The notes under the pieces: generated by a model
What the model was told of the DNA's origin: nothing
Databases searched by the model: none
Seen by the model: only the letters and a program-made list of their open reading frames with translations
NCBI GenBank assembly: GCA_963975425.1
Contig: CAXBGS010000010.1
Coordinates: 186,001 to 250,000 of the forward strand
Direction: 5' to 3'
From: CAXBGS01 sp963975425
GTDB lineage: Bacteria; Planctomycetota; Planctomycetia; Pirellulales; Pirellulaceae
Length of the DNA stretch: 64,000 nucleotides
Shown here: positions 35,652 to 45,371 of the stretch, piece after piece
Position numbering within the stretch: position 1 is the stretch's first letter
Layout: the number at the start of each line of letters is the position of its first letter
Made by a program: the position numbers and the translations under genes

Positions 35652-36452
35652 TCACTCTTGCAGCCCTTCTTCGACATGGGGCAGGTCTTCCAAGCTTTCC
35701 AGCCCAAACAGCGTAAGAAATCGCTCCGTCGGATAGTAATGCGGAACGGCACGGCTGCCGTCTTCGGGTTTCTCGCGTCGCATTTCCAAAAGCCTCCGTC
35801 GGACCAATTGGTTAAGCAATGCTCCGCTCTCCTGGCCACGTTGATCCTGGACCAACTGTGATGTGATCCCTGGTTGATACGCAACGAGCGAGAGGACTTC
35901 GATCGCGGACTGGCTCAATCTTGCTTCACGCACCTTGCCCAAGAACGAACGCCGAATGTTCTCGACCGCCGGGGCGATCGTCATTCGGTATCCTTGATCA
36001 TCCCGCACGATTCGGATGGCTTGATCAGCCTCTTTGTATGACTCATTCAACTGGTCAATGATCGAAACAACTTCATCGGGTTCGATGCCGCGCATCAGTG
36101 AAGCCAATCGATGTTCACTGAGACTCTGATTCTCTGGATGACCGACAAACAGAGCGGCTTCCACGATCGACTCGGGCGTGACGACCTCGTCTTGGTCGTC
36201 CTCGGCAAGTGAATCCGGCTCGGATTCAGAATCGGTTTCGGACGCTTCCGGTTCGGGCTCGTCCGGCTGGTGGGCAAACGACTCGGGATCATGTGCAGCA
36301 GCGGCGCGCGCGTAGGCGGCTCCCAAATCATCCAACGACAATTCGTCCCCGTCGTCCAACGACAATTCGTCGGAATCATCCAAGGACAATTCGTCCGAAG
36401 CCTCTAAGGGCAATTCGTCGTGATCATCCGGGTCACCGTTGCTGTCGGTCAT
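35652..36452 (-). CDS. scpB: Segregation and condensation protein ScpB
   Basis: ScpB is a winged-helix subunit of the SMC-ScpA-ScpB chromosome condensation complex. The core (about residues 95-265) has ESIVEAALFVG, LASLMRGIEPDEV, DDQGYRMTIAP, the signature RLSQSAIEVLSLVAYQPG and LLEMRREKPEDGSRAVPHYY. The first 90 residues are an extra acidic region containing four DELxLxx repeats. No scpA is adjacent. The ATG start at 36452 includes the whole acidic tract, but a later start cannot be excluded. Confidence 0.9.
   Translation of the reverse strand: MTDSNGDPDDHDELPLEASDELSLDDSDELSLDDGDELSLDDLGAAYARAAAAHDPESFAHQPDEPEPEASETDSESEPDSLAEDDQDEVVTPESIVEAALFVGHPENQSLSEHRLASLMRGIEPDEVVSIIDQLNESYKEADQAIRIVRDDQGYRMTIAPAVENIRRSFLGKVREARLSQSAIEVLSLVAYQPGITSQLVQDQRGQESGALLNQLVRRRLLEMRREKPEDGSRAVPHYYPTERFLTLFGLESLEDLPHVEEGLQE
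36333..36428 (-). repeat. 24-bp in-frame tandem repeat in scpB
   Basis: Four 24-bp units (36333-36356, 36357-36380, 36381-36404, 36405-36428) encode DELPLEAS, DELSLDDS, DELSLDDG and DELSLDDL. They give ScpB an acidic N-terminal tail. Confidence 0.85.
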
Positions 36453-36480
36453 ACCAGTTTCCGTCCATGTGTCGCGTGAG

Positions 36481-37215
36481 TTAGACCCACTCCTGCGTGG
36501 TCGGCTTGATCACGACTTCGGGGACGTTCGCTCTCGGCGGCAGCCGACAAATCGTGACCACGACTGACGCGATATCCTCTGGCTGCAGGATCGAATCTTT
36601 GTGTTCTTGGGTGACCGGGACCGGTCGGTTTTCCAGAATCGGCGTATTCACCTCGCCTGGGTAGACGTTTGTGATCCGCACGCCTTCGTTGCGAACTTCG
36701 TTGGACACCGCCGTTCCCAGGGCGGTCATCGCGAACTTGCTGGCACAATAAACAACGCCGCCGAGACTGATCGCCCGCTTACCGGCGACAGAAGAAATGT
36801 TGACCACCAAACCATCGCGACGCTTTCGCATCTCTGGCAGGACTTCGGTCATGCACCGGTAGGCGCCGGTTGCATTGATCTGCAGCACTCGGTCCCACTC
36901 GAGAGGATCCATTTCCGCCATCGTGCGTTTCTGAATATTGATTCCCGCACTGTTGACCAAAATATCGACTTCGCCATCGGCATCACGGACGGCACTGAAA
37001 AATCGCTTGATGCTCTCCGCGTCTGCAACATCGATCGTGTGGGTACGCATCGGATGTTCGCTCGATACGCTTGACGCCAGTGCTTGCAGCGGTTCTTCGC
37101 GGCGGCCGCCGACGGTGACTTTACACCCGGCCTCGGCGAGTCCTTTTGCGATGCCCGCTCCGATCCCAGTTCCGCCGCCAGTGATCGCGACGACTTTGCC
37201 TGCTAGTGAATCCAA
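36481..37215 (-). CDS. Short-chain dehydrogenase/reductase
   Basis: This 244-residue protein is a classical SDR: AITGGGTGIGAGIAKGLAEAG for nucleotide binding, LVNSAGIN, and the catalytic YCASK (Tyr/Lys) preceded by the SSVAGKRA serine. VRITNVYPGEVNTPIL is the usual loop after the active site. The start is TTG at 37215. It may reduce a keto group using NAD(P)H; the substrate is unknown. scpB lies 28 bp downstream on the same strand, so co-transcription is likely although the functions look unrelated. Confidence 0.85.
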   Translation of the reverse strand: MDSLAGKVVAITGGGTGIGAGIAKGLAEAGCKVTVGGRREEPLQALASSVSSEHPMRTHTIDVADAESIKRFFSAVRDADGEVDILVNSAGINIQKRTMAEMDPLEWDRVLQINATGAYRCMTEVLPEMRKRRDGLVVNISSVAGKRAISLGGVVYCASKFAMTALGTAVSNEVRNEGVRITNVYPGEVNTPILENRPVPVTQEHKDSILQPEDIASVVVTICRLPPRANVPEVVIKPTTQEWV

Positions 37216-37368
37216 AATGCTATGCTCATCATGCTCGGAAATGTCTTGTCAACCCAATCGGTTTGGGTGCGCAATGTACCAGAGGAAAGCGGGATCAGAA
37301 ATCGGGACATCAAAGCACGATTGCGTCACCCAAGCGCGGCATCGAACGCCCTAGCCCCTTGAAGACCC

Positions 37369-37404
37369 AAAAAAAACGCGCCGGCCCCTGAAGGCTGACG
37401 CGTT
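37369..37404 (-). terminator. Intrinsic terminator of the lipoprotein gene
   Basis: On the minus strand AACGCG (37404-37399) pairs with CGCGTT (37380-37375), extended inwards by GCC/GGC around a TTCAGG loop. The hairpin runs straight into eight T residues. It lies about 45 bp past the lipoprotein stop codon. It is the clearest terminator in the window. Confidence 0.78.
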
Positions 37405-37449
37405 GAGCTGGATTGACTGAAATTGTCACCTGAGCGACCGGCGATCGAC

Positions 37450-38247
37450 TTAACGGCTTAACGAATCGGCGGGCAGCGTGGCGACTTGAGGTACCGGTGT
37501 GTACTGCGGAACTTCCGGCTCGTGTGCCCGGTCGACCACTTGGACCGGACGATGACGAGCAAGGACATTGGCGCTGCCCATCAAGCTGCCGCCGATACCA
37601 TCGAACCCGACGGATTTCTCCCGCGTTTCCACAACCGAACCGCTACGGAACGGGCCGATGCCTAGCACGTAGGTGTCCTTGTTGTGTGACAATGCCGACG
37701 AGTTGCCACCGGATCCGAGCGATTCGCCGGTCTTGGCGTCATAGCACACCAATCCGATTTTGGCGGTTCCCATTTGCGTGTTTCGCGACAGAAACTTCAC
37801 TTCCGGAATTTCGATGGGCAATCCCGGAACACCGAGTGCTGGAATTCCGACATAGCTTTCTTCCAGGTCCGTACCGACACCGCCGCTGCGTGGTTCTAAC
37901 ACCAAGTCGGCTGCGTCGGCTGCCGCGACAAGTTTACCGCCCCCCTGCAACACGCGAGCGCGCAGTGTGCCGACCAGGTATCCCTTGTCGACGGTTCCAT
38001 CAAGGTACTGCGGATCGATGAAGACGCTGTATCCGGCGAAGTCTTCGAACCGGACGTTCGACAACGATCGATCGATCGCCGACGAAATCAACAACTGTTC
38101 GCTGCCGGTCCGCGCGGTGTTCGATGTGGTCGTGGTCGCGCACCCGGTGAATGCGGCCGCGGCGACCGCTCCGGCCATACACAGTTTCGAAAGGTGCCGC
38201 CGCAGTGGACCTCGAGTCGTACCGGTCGAGTTTGAATTGTAAGACAT
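37450..38247 (-). CDS. Putative lipoprotein of unknown function
   Basis: Starting at the ATG at 38247 gives MSYNSNSTG, a basic stretch (RRHLSKL) and a hydrophobic segment ending AAAAFTGC, a plausible lipobox with Cys near residue 36; the frame also opens at 38286. The rest of the 265-residue protein is a mixed alpha/beta domain (FEDFAGYSVFIDPQYLDG, GYLVGTLRARVLQGGGKLV, AKIGLVCYDAKTGESLGSGG) ending in a Pro-rich tail. It resembles uncharacterised planctomycete lipoproteins. The gene stands alone with its own terminator. Confidence 0.72.
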   Translation of the reverse strand: MSYNSNSTGTTRGPLRRHLSKLCMAGAVAAAAFTGCATTTTSNTARTGSEQLLISSAIDRSLSNVRFEDFAGYSVFIDPQYLDGTVDKGYLVGTLRARVLQGGGKLVAAADAADLVLEPRSGGVGTDLEESYVGIPALGVPGLPIEIPEVKFLSRNTQMGTAKIGLVCYDAKTGESLGSGGNSSALSHNKDTYVLGIGPFRSGSVVETREKSVGFDGIGGSLMGSANVLARHRPVQVVDRAHEPEVPQYTPVPQVATLPADSLSR

Positions 38248-38571
38248 ACGATGAATCCCAATCTGAAGCATGACTAACGATGCCACCGCTGGCGGTGACC
38301 TACCTAACGCAAGGTTGTTCTAGGAAACAAATTCGACGGTCCGATAGGCCGAGATGTACTGAACGAAAGTAAACCCGGAAATAATTCCAAAACTCCCTTT
38401 GTCACCACCCTGCCCCAGGCTTCCTGACTTCGCGACTCGGCACGCTCAAAACGAATAAAGCGGGCCGTTATGTCATCAGGCAGACGGCGAATCCGATCCG
38501 AAGTGTGTGCGAATCGACTAAACTAGTGATCCCGCCACTTCCAACGCTGACGCAGCACCCACCGCCGCAAA
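38248..38571. other. 324-bp divergent gap between the lipoprotein and cytochrome genes
   Basis: Both genes read away from this region, so their promoters should lie here, but no clear -35/-10 pair could be picked. No repeats or RNA genes were noticed. Confidence 0.35.
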
Positions 38572-41500
38572 TTGAACACACGCTCTGTGATACGACCGAT
38601 CATTTCGTTCCTGGCCAGGGCATTGTCGACGCAAACTGGCTTGGTCACATCCACCAGGGTCACCCGGATCGTCGCGACCACCGTCACCCTGGTCTTTCTG
38701 ATGACTTGGTCGATGGGCAACGGTGCCATCTCGGGCGAAGTGGACTTCGTCCGCGATATCCGTCCGATCCTGTCGGAAAACTGTTTTTTCTGTCACGGTC
38801 CCGACAGCGATCAACGCGAGGCGGATCTGCGACTGGATACGCCCGACGGCGCCGCGACCGTGATTGTGCCATCGGAAAGCGAAGCCAGCGAATTATTGGC
38901 TCGGTTGATCACCGATGACGACGACCTCAAGATGCCGCCGCCCGATTCCAACCGCACGGTAACACCCGCCCAAACCGAGCTGATACGAAGATGGATCGAT
39001 CAGGGTGCGTCCTGGCAACAACACTGGTCGTTTCGCCCGATCCGGCGGCCATCGGTTCCGAATTTGAATGCAGACAGCGAGGCTCCCTTACACAACCCGA
39101 TCGACGCCTTCGTTCAGGCTCACTTTTTAAAAACGCCACTGCGTCCTGCTCCTCAAGCCGATCGACGCACCCTGATTCGTCGGTTGTCGCTGGACTTAAC
39201 CGGACTGCCACCGACACCCGACGAAACCGAAGCGTTCGTACACGATGATTCACCCCGTGCTTACGAAAACTTGATCACTCGGTTGATCGATTCGCCCGCC
39301 TTTGGCGAGCGAATGACTTGGGATTGGCTTGACGCTGCGCGATACGCCGACACCAACGGATACCAAGGCGATCGTGAGCGTACCATGTGGCCATGGCGAG
39401 ACTGGGTCGTTCAGTCTTTCAACAACAACTTGCCCTACGATCAATTCACGAAGTGGCAGGTTGCCGGAGACATCTTGACGGACCATCGGTCGAACGACGA
39501 CGCACGTGCGAATTCAATCGACGAACAAGTGTTAGCGACGGGCTTTTTTCGAAACCACATGATCAATGGCGAAGGAGGACGAATCGCCGAAGAGAATCGC
39601 GTCGAATACGTCATGGATATGGCCGAAACGATGGGAACGGTCTGGCTTGGTTTGACCTTGAACTGTTGCCGTTGCCACGACCACAAATATGATCCGTTGA
39701 CGAACGAAGATTACTACCAGCTGTTCGCCTTCTTTAATCAAACACCGGTGGTCGGCAACGGGGGCGACGCGCAAACCGCACCCGTGCTCGCAACACCTTC
39801 GCCGCAGCAACGCGAGCAGTTGGCCCGGATCAACGCACGGATCGCGGCGCTCGACCGCGAACTAGTCGATGTCGCAAAACGCTACGCCGATGGCGTCGAA
39901 GCGTGGCGGCAACAGCAACGAGAACGAATTGCCCAAGACGCAAAATGGGAAGTGCTTGAGCCGGAAACACTGTTTGCCAGTGGCGCCGTTCTTCGAAAGC
40001 TTAGCGACAAATCAGCGTTGGCTTCGAACAAGAATACCGACAACGACACCTACACCATCCTGGCGCCAACAAAAACACGCCGTCTGACCGGACTGCGGCT
40101 GGAAGCGCTTCCGCACAGCTCGCTAAACCGGAACGGACTCTCACGCAGCGAGAGTGGCAATTTCGTGCTGACGGCCGTTGAAGTCTCGATCGTTGGCGAT
40201 TCCGATTCGAGCGACCCGATCCCCATCACGATCGAGTCCGCGTCGGCGACTTTCGAGCAAAACCATCACCAGATTTCCAAAGCGTTTGACGGCGACAAAG
40301 ACACGGGCTGGGCCGTGTACGACAACGGCAAGGTGCATGGTCCGCAAACCGCCGTTTTCCGGTTTGATGAAAGCATCGAAGTCTCGGATGATGCCAAGAT
40401 TAAAGTGATCCTAAGGCATGAATCCAAACATGCGAAACACAATATCGGCTGCTTTCGCTTAGCGGTCACCAGCGATCCGGCGCCGAATCTGCCGCAGCTT
40501 CCTGACGATCTGTCTGCCGCCCTCGTTTCCGATTCAGAAAAACCCAATGCAACGCACGATCGCGTCATCGCCAAGGCGTATCGCGAATCGATTCCCGAAT
40601 ATCGATCGCTAAAAAAGCAGCGGGACGAAATCGTCAAGCAACGCACAGCGATTGAGTCGGGCGTTCCGAAAGTCATGGTCATGGCGGACCGCGAAGAGCC
40701 TCGGGAGACTTTCGTTCTGCAGCGAGGCCTCTACAACAAACCGACTGAACAGGTGCATGCGGCCATTCCAAGTTTTCTTTTGGCGGACAAGTTAGCCGAG
40801 ACGCACTCGGATGCTCCCCTTGTTCCCGACCCAGCGTCTGATCGCGCCGCACTTGCGCAGTGGTTGGTCAGTGACGCAAATCCATTAACGGCCCGAGTCA
40901 CCGTCAATCGCATTTGGCAACAGCTCTTCGGAATTGGATTGGTAAAAACAGCAGAAGACTTTGGCGTCCAGGGTGAAATCCCGATCCAGATGGACTTGCT
41001 GAATTGGCTTGCCGCTGAATTTCGTGAAAGCGGATGGGACGTCAAGCATTTGATTCGTCTGATTACCACCAGCCACACGTATCGCCAGTCTTCACGGATC
41101 ACTCGAGCGGCCGACTACGAGTTCGATCCCGCCAATCGGTATCTGGCACGTGGCGCACGGTACCGCATGCCATCTTGGATGATCCGTGACCAAGCGTTAA
41201 AGGCGAGCGGTTTACTATCGCAGAAAGTGGGTGGGGAACCGGTCAATACTTACCAACCACCGGGCATCTGGGAAGAAGCATCCTTCGGTAAGAAAACCTA
41301 CGTTCGCGACGAAGGAGAAAAACTGTATCGCCGCAGCCTGTATATCTTTTGGCGCCGGATCGCCGCACCGAGCATGCTGTTCGATAGCGCGTCGCGACAG
41401 AATTGCACGGTCAAGATCAGCCGCACCAATACGCCCCTTCACGCGTTGCAAACCCTCAACGACGTGACCTATGTCGAAGCGGCTCGCTGCTTGGCCCAGC

Positions 41501-41781
41501 GAATCTTGCAGGACGACGACCTTAGCGGCGATCGACAGCGACTCGACTTGGCCATGAACTACGTGCTTGCCCGACCGTCCAGTGACGAAGAAGCGGCAAT
41601 CTTGCTTTCAGGCCTGCGTCGATCGAAACAACAGTACCGCAGTAACCCTCAGGACGCGCAGCGTGTGCTCGATCAGGGTGAGTCAACGCGAAATCAACAC
41701 TTGGACGCGATCACGCACGCGAGTTGGACGGGCCTCTGTCTGACCATCCTGAATATGGACGAGACTTTGAACCGCGAATGA
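38572..41781 (+). CDS. PSCyt1-DUF1549-DUF1553 planctomycete cytochrome-type protein
   Basis: This 1,069-residue exported protein has a long N-terminal hydrophobic segment (about 32-47), then a PSCyt1 domain with the haem motif CFFCH (C71, C74, H75) in DFVRDIRPILSENCFFCHG. A DUF1549 domain follows (about 175-385; LIRRLSLDLTGLPPTPDE, WDWLDAARYADTNGYQ), then a central ligand-binding-like beta region (about 500-630) and a C-terminal DUF1553 domain (about 715-1050; LTARVTVNRIWQQLFG, DLLNWLAAEFRESGWDVKHL). Such proteins are hallmarks of planctomycetes, pair with DUF1501 proteins, and are suspected to act in degrading complex carbohydrates. The start is TTG at 38572 and could lie a few codons later. 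Confidence 0.88.
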   Translation: MNTRSVIRPIISFLARALSTQTGLVTSTRVTRIVATTVTLVFLMTWSMGNGAISGEVDFVRDIRPILSENCFFCHGPDSDQREADLRLDTPDGAATVIVPSESEASELLARLITDDDDLKMPPPDSNRTVTPAQTELIRRWIDQGASWQQHWSFRPIRRPSVPNLNADSEAPLHNPIDAFVQAHFLKTPLRPAPQADRRTLIRRLSLDLTGLPPTPDETEAFVHDDSPRAYENLITRLIDSPAFGERMTWDWLDAARYADTNGYQGDRERTMWPWRDWVVQSFNNNLPYDQFTKWQVAGDILTDHRSNDDARANSIDEQVLATGFFRNHMINGEGGRIAEENRVEYVMDMAETMGTVWLGLTLNCCRCHDHKYDPLTNEDYYQLFAFFNQTPVVGNGGDAQTAPVLATPSPQQREQLARINARIAALDRELVDVAKRYADGVEAWRQQQRERIAQDAKWEVLEPETLFASGAVLRKLSDKSALASNKNTDNDTYTILAPTKTRRLTGLRLEALPHSSLNRNGLSRSESGNFVLTAVEVSIVGDSDSSDPIPITIESASATFEQNHHQISKAFDGDKDTGWAVYDNGKVHGPQTAVFRFDESIEVSDDAKIKVILRHESKHAKHNIGCFRLAVTSDPAPNLPQLPDDLSAALVSDSEKPNATHDRVIAKAYRESIPEYRSLKKQRDEIVKQRTAIESGVPKVMVMADREEPRETFVLQRGLYNKPTEQVHAAIPSFLLADKLAETHSDAPLVPDPASDRAALAQWLVSDANPLTARVTVNRIWQQLFGIGLVKTAEDFGVQGEIPIQMDLLNWLAAEFRESGWDVKHLIRLITTSHTYRQSSRITRAADYEFDPANRYLARGARYRMPSWMIRDQALKASGLLSQKVGGEPVNTYQPPGIWEEASFGKKTYVRDEGEKLYRRSLYIFWRRIAAPSMLFDSASRQNCTVKISRTNTPLHALQTLNDVTYVEAARCLAQRILQDDDLSGDRQRLDLAMNYVLARPSSDEEAAILLSGLRRSKQQYRSNPQDAQRVLDQGESTRNQHLDAITHASWTGLCLTILNMDETLNRE

Positions 41782-41815
41782 CTCTGCGCAAACTCAATCA
41801 AGGACACCGAATCGC

Positions 41816-43282
41816 ATGAATCCAATCGGCGAATGGAAGAATCAATTCAACCGTCGACAGCTATTCGGCCCACTGGCGACTGGAGTCGGCACCGCTGCGC
41901 TGGCGAGCCTGTTGGGCCAGGATGCACTGGCTTCGGAGACGCCGCGTTCCGATCGCGTGGGTGGACTAAATCATTTGCCACATTTTCCGGCCAAGGCAAA
42001 ACGCGTTATTTATCTGTTCCAAAACGGCGCGCCGACCCACGTCGACCTGTTCGACTGGAAACCGAAATTAAAGCAGCTTCACGGCGAACCGGTTCCCATG
42101 TCCTATATCGGCGACCGCCGATTCAGCACCATGACGGGCAACGCAGACGGCAAACTGTTGCTTTCGCCGATTGAGCCGTTCGCGCAACATGGTAACAGCG
42201 GTGCGTGGGTCAGCGAACTAATGCCATTCACGGCAAAGATCGCCGATGAATTGTGCTTTGTCAAAAGCATGCACACCGAACAAGTCAACCATGCGCCGGC
42301 GATCTTGTTTTTGCTAAGCGGCGGCGAAATGCCAGGCCGTCCGACGATGGGCGCCTGGCTCAGTTACGCTCTCGGTGCCCAGACCGCCGAACTGCCCGCG
42401 TTCGTCGTCCTGACCAGTCTGACAAAGGACAGCACCTGCGGCCAACTGTTCTATGATTTCTACTGGGGCAGTGGTTTCTTGCCGTCACGATTTCAGGGCG
42501 TCAAATTTCGCGGCAGCGGCGAACCCGTTCTCTACGTGTCCAATCCCGACGGCATCAGTCGTGAAATGCGGCGAGGATGGCTAGATGACCTGGCGCAAAT
42601 CAATGAATTGAAACGTCAACAACAAGGCGACCCAGAAATTGCCACGCGTATATCTCAATACGAAATGGGATATCGCATGCAATCAAGTATTCCTGAACTC
42701 GCAGATCTTCGATCCGAGTCACGCCAAACCCTCGACATGTACGGCCCCGGCGTCGAAACACCGGGGACGTTCGCACACAATTGTTTGATCGCTAGGCGAC
42801 TGGCCGAACGCGGATGCCGATTTATCCAGTGCATGCATGCAGGCTGGGACCAGCACAACTCGCTAACAACAGAGCTCTATAACCAGTGCCGCGACACTGA
42901 TCAGGCAAGTGCCGCCTTGGTGATGGATTTGAAACGCCTCGGACTGCTGGAGGATACGCTGGTCGTATGGGGCGGCGAATTCGGGCGAACACCTTTCTTG
43001 CAGGGTGATATCAAGAATCGTCCGCGATGGGGCCGAGACCATCATCCCTACGCATTCACCACGTGGATGGCCGGCGCGGGCGTCAAGCCGGGCATCAGCT
43101 ACGGCCAAACAGATGACCTAGGAATCAACGTGACTGAAAATCCAGTCCACGTCCATGATTTTCAAGCAACGCTGTTACACCTGCTTGGAATCGACCACGA
43201 AAAGTTGACTTACAAATTCCAAGGTCGACAGTTCCGCCTGACTGATGTCCATGGACATGTCGTCAGGGACATTCTTGCGTAA
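41816..43282 (+). CDS. DUF1501 protein (sulfatase-like, Tat-exported)
   Basis: This 488-residue protein begins with a twin-arginine-type signal (NRRQLFGPLATGVGTAALASLL). The alkaline-phosphatase-like fold of DUF1501 is indicated by LFQNGAPTHVDLFDWKP, SELMPFTAKIADEL, VWGGEFGRTPF, WGRDHHPYAFTTWMAGAG and VHDFQATLLHLLGIDHEKL. It starts 34 bp after the PSCyt1 gene and almost certainly forms an operon with it, the usual planctomycete arrangement. The reaction is unknown; hydrolysis of sulfate or phosphate esters is only inferred from the fold. Confidence 0.88.
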   Translation: MNPIGEWKNQFNRRQLFGPLATGVGTAALASLLGQDALASETPRSDRVGGLNHLPHFPAKAKRVIYLFQNGAPTHVDLFDWKPKLKQLHGEPVPMSYIGDRRFSTMTGNADGKLLLSPIEPFAQHGNSGAWVSELMPFTAKIADELCFVKSMHTEQVNHAPAILFLLSGGEMPGRPTMGAWLSYALGAQTAELPAFVVLTSLTKDSTCGQLFYDFYWGSGFLPSRFQGVKFRGSGEPVLYVSNPDGISREMRRGWLDDLAQINELKRQQQGDPEIATRISQYEMGYRMQSSIPELADLRSESRQTLDMYGPGVETPGTFAHNCLIARRLAERGCRFIQCMHAGWDQHNSLTTELYNQCRDTDQASAALVMDLKRLGLLEDTLVVWGGEFGRTPFLQGDIKNRPRWGRDHHPYAFTTWMAGAGVKPGISYGQTDDLGINVTENPVHVHDFQATLLHLLGIDHEKLTYKFQGRQFRLTDVHGHVVRDILA

Positions 43283-43369
43283 CACCGTCTGACAGTGCAT
43301 GACACATCGCGTGACCGATAGCGGACCGCTAACGGGTCGAACGCCGCGTCTGCGACCGTCGGCCAGCAA

Positions 43370-44467
43370 CTAGGCTGCTCGCCGGTCCTGGTGGATGCGC
43401 CTACTGGCCGACTCGATGCGTTCGCGAGGCTGTGCATGAGGACCAACCTCAGACGCTCGTACCTCGTGGTACCAGCACCGCTTGGCGATGGAATCCAAAA
43501 TTGCATCCGCCGTTTCCACCGCTCTCGCACCAGCGTGCCCATCAACGGCGGGAGATATTCCGGTTTGGATACTGATCACAAAGTCATGCAGTTCGTCCAG
43601 AATCGCATTACGCGGTTCCAACTCGGTCGTCTTGCATCGCAGCTTGCTGCTGAACAATGTGTCGGCGTATCCGAGCGGATTCTCCGTTTCATCGGACAAG
43701 CAGAAGCTGCGATCAACAATCGCATCACAAGGTTGAACCACTGACAGCGTGGGCGTTCCGAAATCGATTTGGGCGAATCCGTTGACACCATAGAGTTGCA
43801 TATCACGCGCAGGCGCCGGGCTAACACGCGAGGCCTTCAAATTCGCAACAAGGCCGTCTTCAAATTCCAGTCGGGCCTCCGCGATGTCTTCATGATTACT
43901 CACCACCGACAACCCGCTAGCCGAAATTGACTTGACGGCTGAATCCGTAAAGGAAAGCACCAAATCCAGATCATGAATCATCAGGTCGAGCACGACGCCC
44001 ACATCAAGGCAACGGCCTGGAAATCGAGAGGCTCGAACCGCTTCGACGTACTTCACATCGCTCGCTAAGGCGTCCAGGCCGGTGAAAGCTGGATTGAATC
44101 GCTCGACATGGCCAACCTGCAACGTGACCCGCTTGGCCGCGGCCAAATTGGCAAGTCGACGAGCGTCAGCACCAAAGGTTGCTAGCGGCTTCTCGACAAG
44201 CAAATGCTTACCGGCCTTTAGCAAGTCCGTTGCGATCGACGCGTGAAAATCAGTCGGTGCCGCAATCACCGCGGCGTCCACCTGATCAATCACGTCGCGG
44301 TAATCGGCGTAAGTCGACACCGAAAACTGCTTCTCCGCTGCCGACCGCGCCTCGTCGACCGGGTCGCTGATCGCGACAAGCTCTGCGCCGTCGACCTGGC
44401 CGAGTAGCTTGGCATGAATGCGGCCCAAGTGACCCGCACCGATAACCGCAATTCGCAATCCGCTCAC
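43370..44467 (-). CDS. Gfo/Idh/MocA oxidoreductase overlapping lpxA (possible GnnA)
   Basis: This 365-residue NAD(P)-dependent sugar oxidoreductase has VIGAGHLGRIHAKLL, AVIAAPTDFHASIA, LLVEKPLATFGADA and the C-domain CLDVGVVLDLMIHDLDLVLSF with the DxxxHDLD element. Its GTG start overlaps the TGA stop of lpxA by four bases, so the two are translationally coupled. GnnA, which oxidises UDP-GlcNAc at C3 so that a partner aminotransferase can make the diamino sugar used by some LpxA enzymes, belongs to this family and is found beside lpxA in Acidithiobacillus. GnnA identity is therefore a reasonable but unproven inference. Confidence 0.85.
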   Translation of the reverse strand: MSGLRIAVIGAGHLGRIHAKLLGQVDGAELVAISDPVDEARSAAEKQFSVSTYADYRDVIDQVDAAVIAAPTDFHASIATDLLKAGKHLLVEKPLATFGADARRLANLAAAKRVTLQVGHVERFNPAFTGLDALASDVKYVEAVRASRFPGRCLDVGVVLDLMIHDLDLVLSFTDSAVKSISASGLSVVSNHEDIAEARLEFEDGLVANLKASRVSPAPARDMQLYGVNGFAQIDFGTPTLSVVQPCDAIVDRSFCLSDETENPLGYADTLFSSKLRCKTTELEPRNAILDELHDFVISIQTGISPAVDGHAGARAVETADAILDSIAKRCWYHEVRASEVGPHAQPRERIESASRRIHQDRRAA

Positions 44468-45276
44468 GCTGCTTTCTTCTTTCTTCGATCGCGGCCGCGA
44501 CCGTGATGGCCGCCACTGCTGTAGTCAAGAAACTCGAACAAATGTTTTAGTACCGGACGAATCGGACCGTTTTCCAGCAACTGCTCTCGTGCCGTTTCGA
44601 CGCCCGCTCGTTGGCGATACAGGATCCGAAACGCATCGGTCAACACCCGGATATCGTCTGCGGGAAAATCGTGTCGTCTTAGACCAACCACATTCACCGC
44701 ACGCGGCTTGGATGGCTGGCCATCAACGATCATATAGGGCGGCACATCGTGCAGGACACGGCTCATCGCACTGACAAAACTCATTTGACCGATCGATGCA
44801 AAATGCGAAACGCCAACACCGCCAGCCAAGGTGACGTCGTTTGCGATACGCACGTGCCCACCCAACATGCCGTTGTTCGCGATCACATTGCGATCGCCAA
44901 CATCACAATCATGGGCGATGTGAACGCCTGCCATGAAGTAATTATTGTTACCAACGCGGGTGACGCCTTCTTCCTTCTCTGTCGCGCGATTGACCGTGCA
45001 ATGCTCACGGAACACATTACCGTCACCAATGGACACTCGCGTCGGGCTATCGCGATAACTTGTATCTTGCGGGTGAGCACCAATGATCGACCCGTGAAAG
45101 ATATGATTTCCTTCACCGATGTCACAGACTCCGGTGATGACGACGTGGTCTTCGATCACCGTGTCATCGCCGATCACAGCATCGGGCCCGATGACGCAGA
45201 AGTGACCAACCCTAACGTTCTTGCCTAATTGTGCTTTTGGATTAATTACGGCCGTCTGAGCGATATTCACACTCAT
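44464..45276 (-). CDS. lpxA: UDP-N-acetylglucosamine acyltransferase LpxA
   Basis: LpxA transfers a 3-hydroxyacyl chain from acyl carrier protein to UDP-GlcNAc, the first lipid A step. The 270-residue product is a left-handed beta-helix (hexapeptide repeats) with AHPQDTSYRDSPTRVSIG, REHCTVNRAT, the catalytic-region HIAHDCDVG (H119 and H122, matching E. coli H122 and H125) and AVNVVGLRRHDF in the C-terminal helical part. The tail is very basic (GRGRDRRKKKAA). lpxC lies 95 bp upstream and the Gfo/Idh gene overlaps downstream, so an outer-membrane lipid operon is clear. Confidence 0.95.
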   Translation of the reverse strand: MSVNIAQTAVINPKAQLGKNVRVGHFCVIGPDAVIGDDTVIEDHVVITGVCDIGEGNHIFHGSIIGAHPQDTSYRDSPTRVSIGDGNVFREHCTVNRATEKEEGVTRVGNNNYFMAGVHIAHDCDVGDRNVIANNGMLGGHVRIANDVTLAGGVGVSHFASIGQMSFVSAMSRVLHDVPPYMIVDGQPSKPRAVNVVGLRRHDFPADDIRVLTDAFRILYRQRAGVETAREQLLENGPIRPVLKHLFEFLDYSSGGHHGRGRDRRKKKAA

Positions 45277-45371
45277 GGTTGCTCCGACATTTCAGTGGCA
45301 AGTGGTTAGTGTTTTAAATTCTTTTAGTTCGCAACAACGCGCTGCGACTCGCAGATAAACCTGGATGACGG

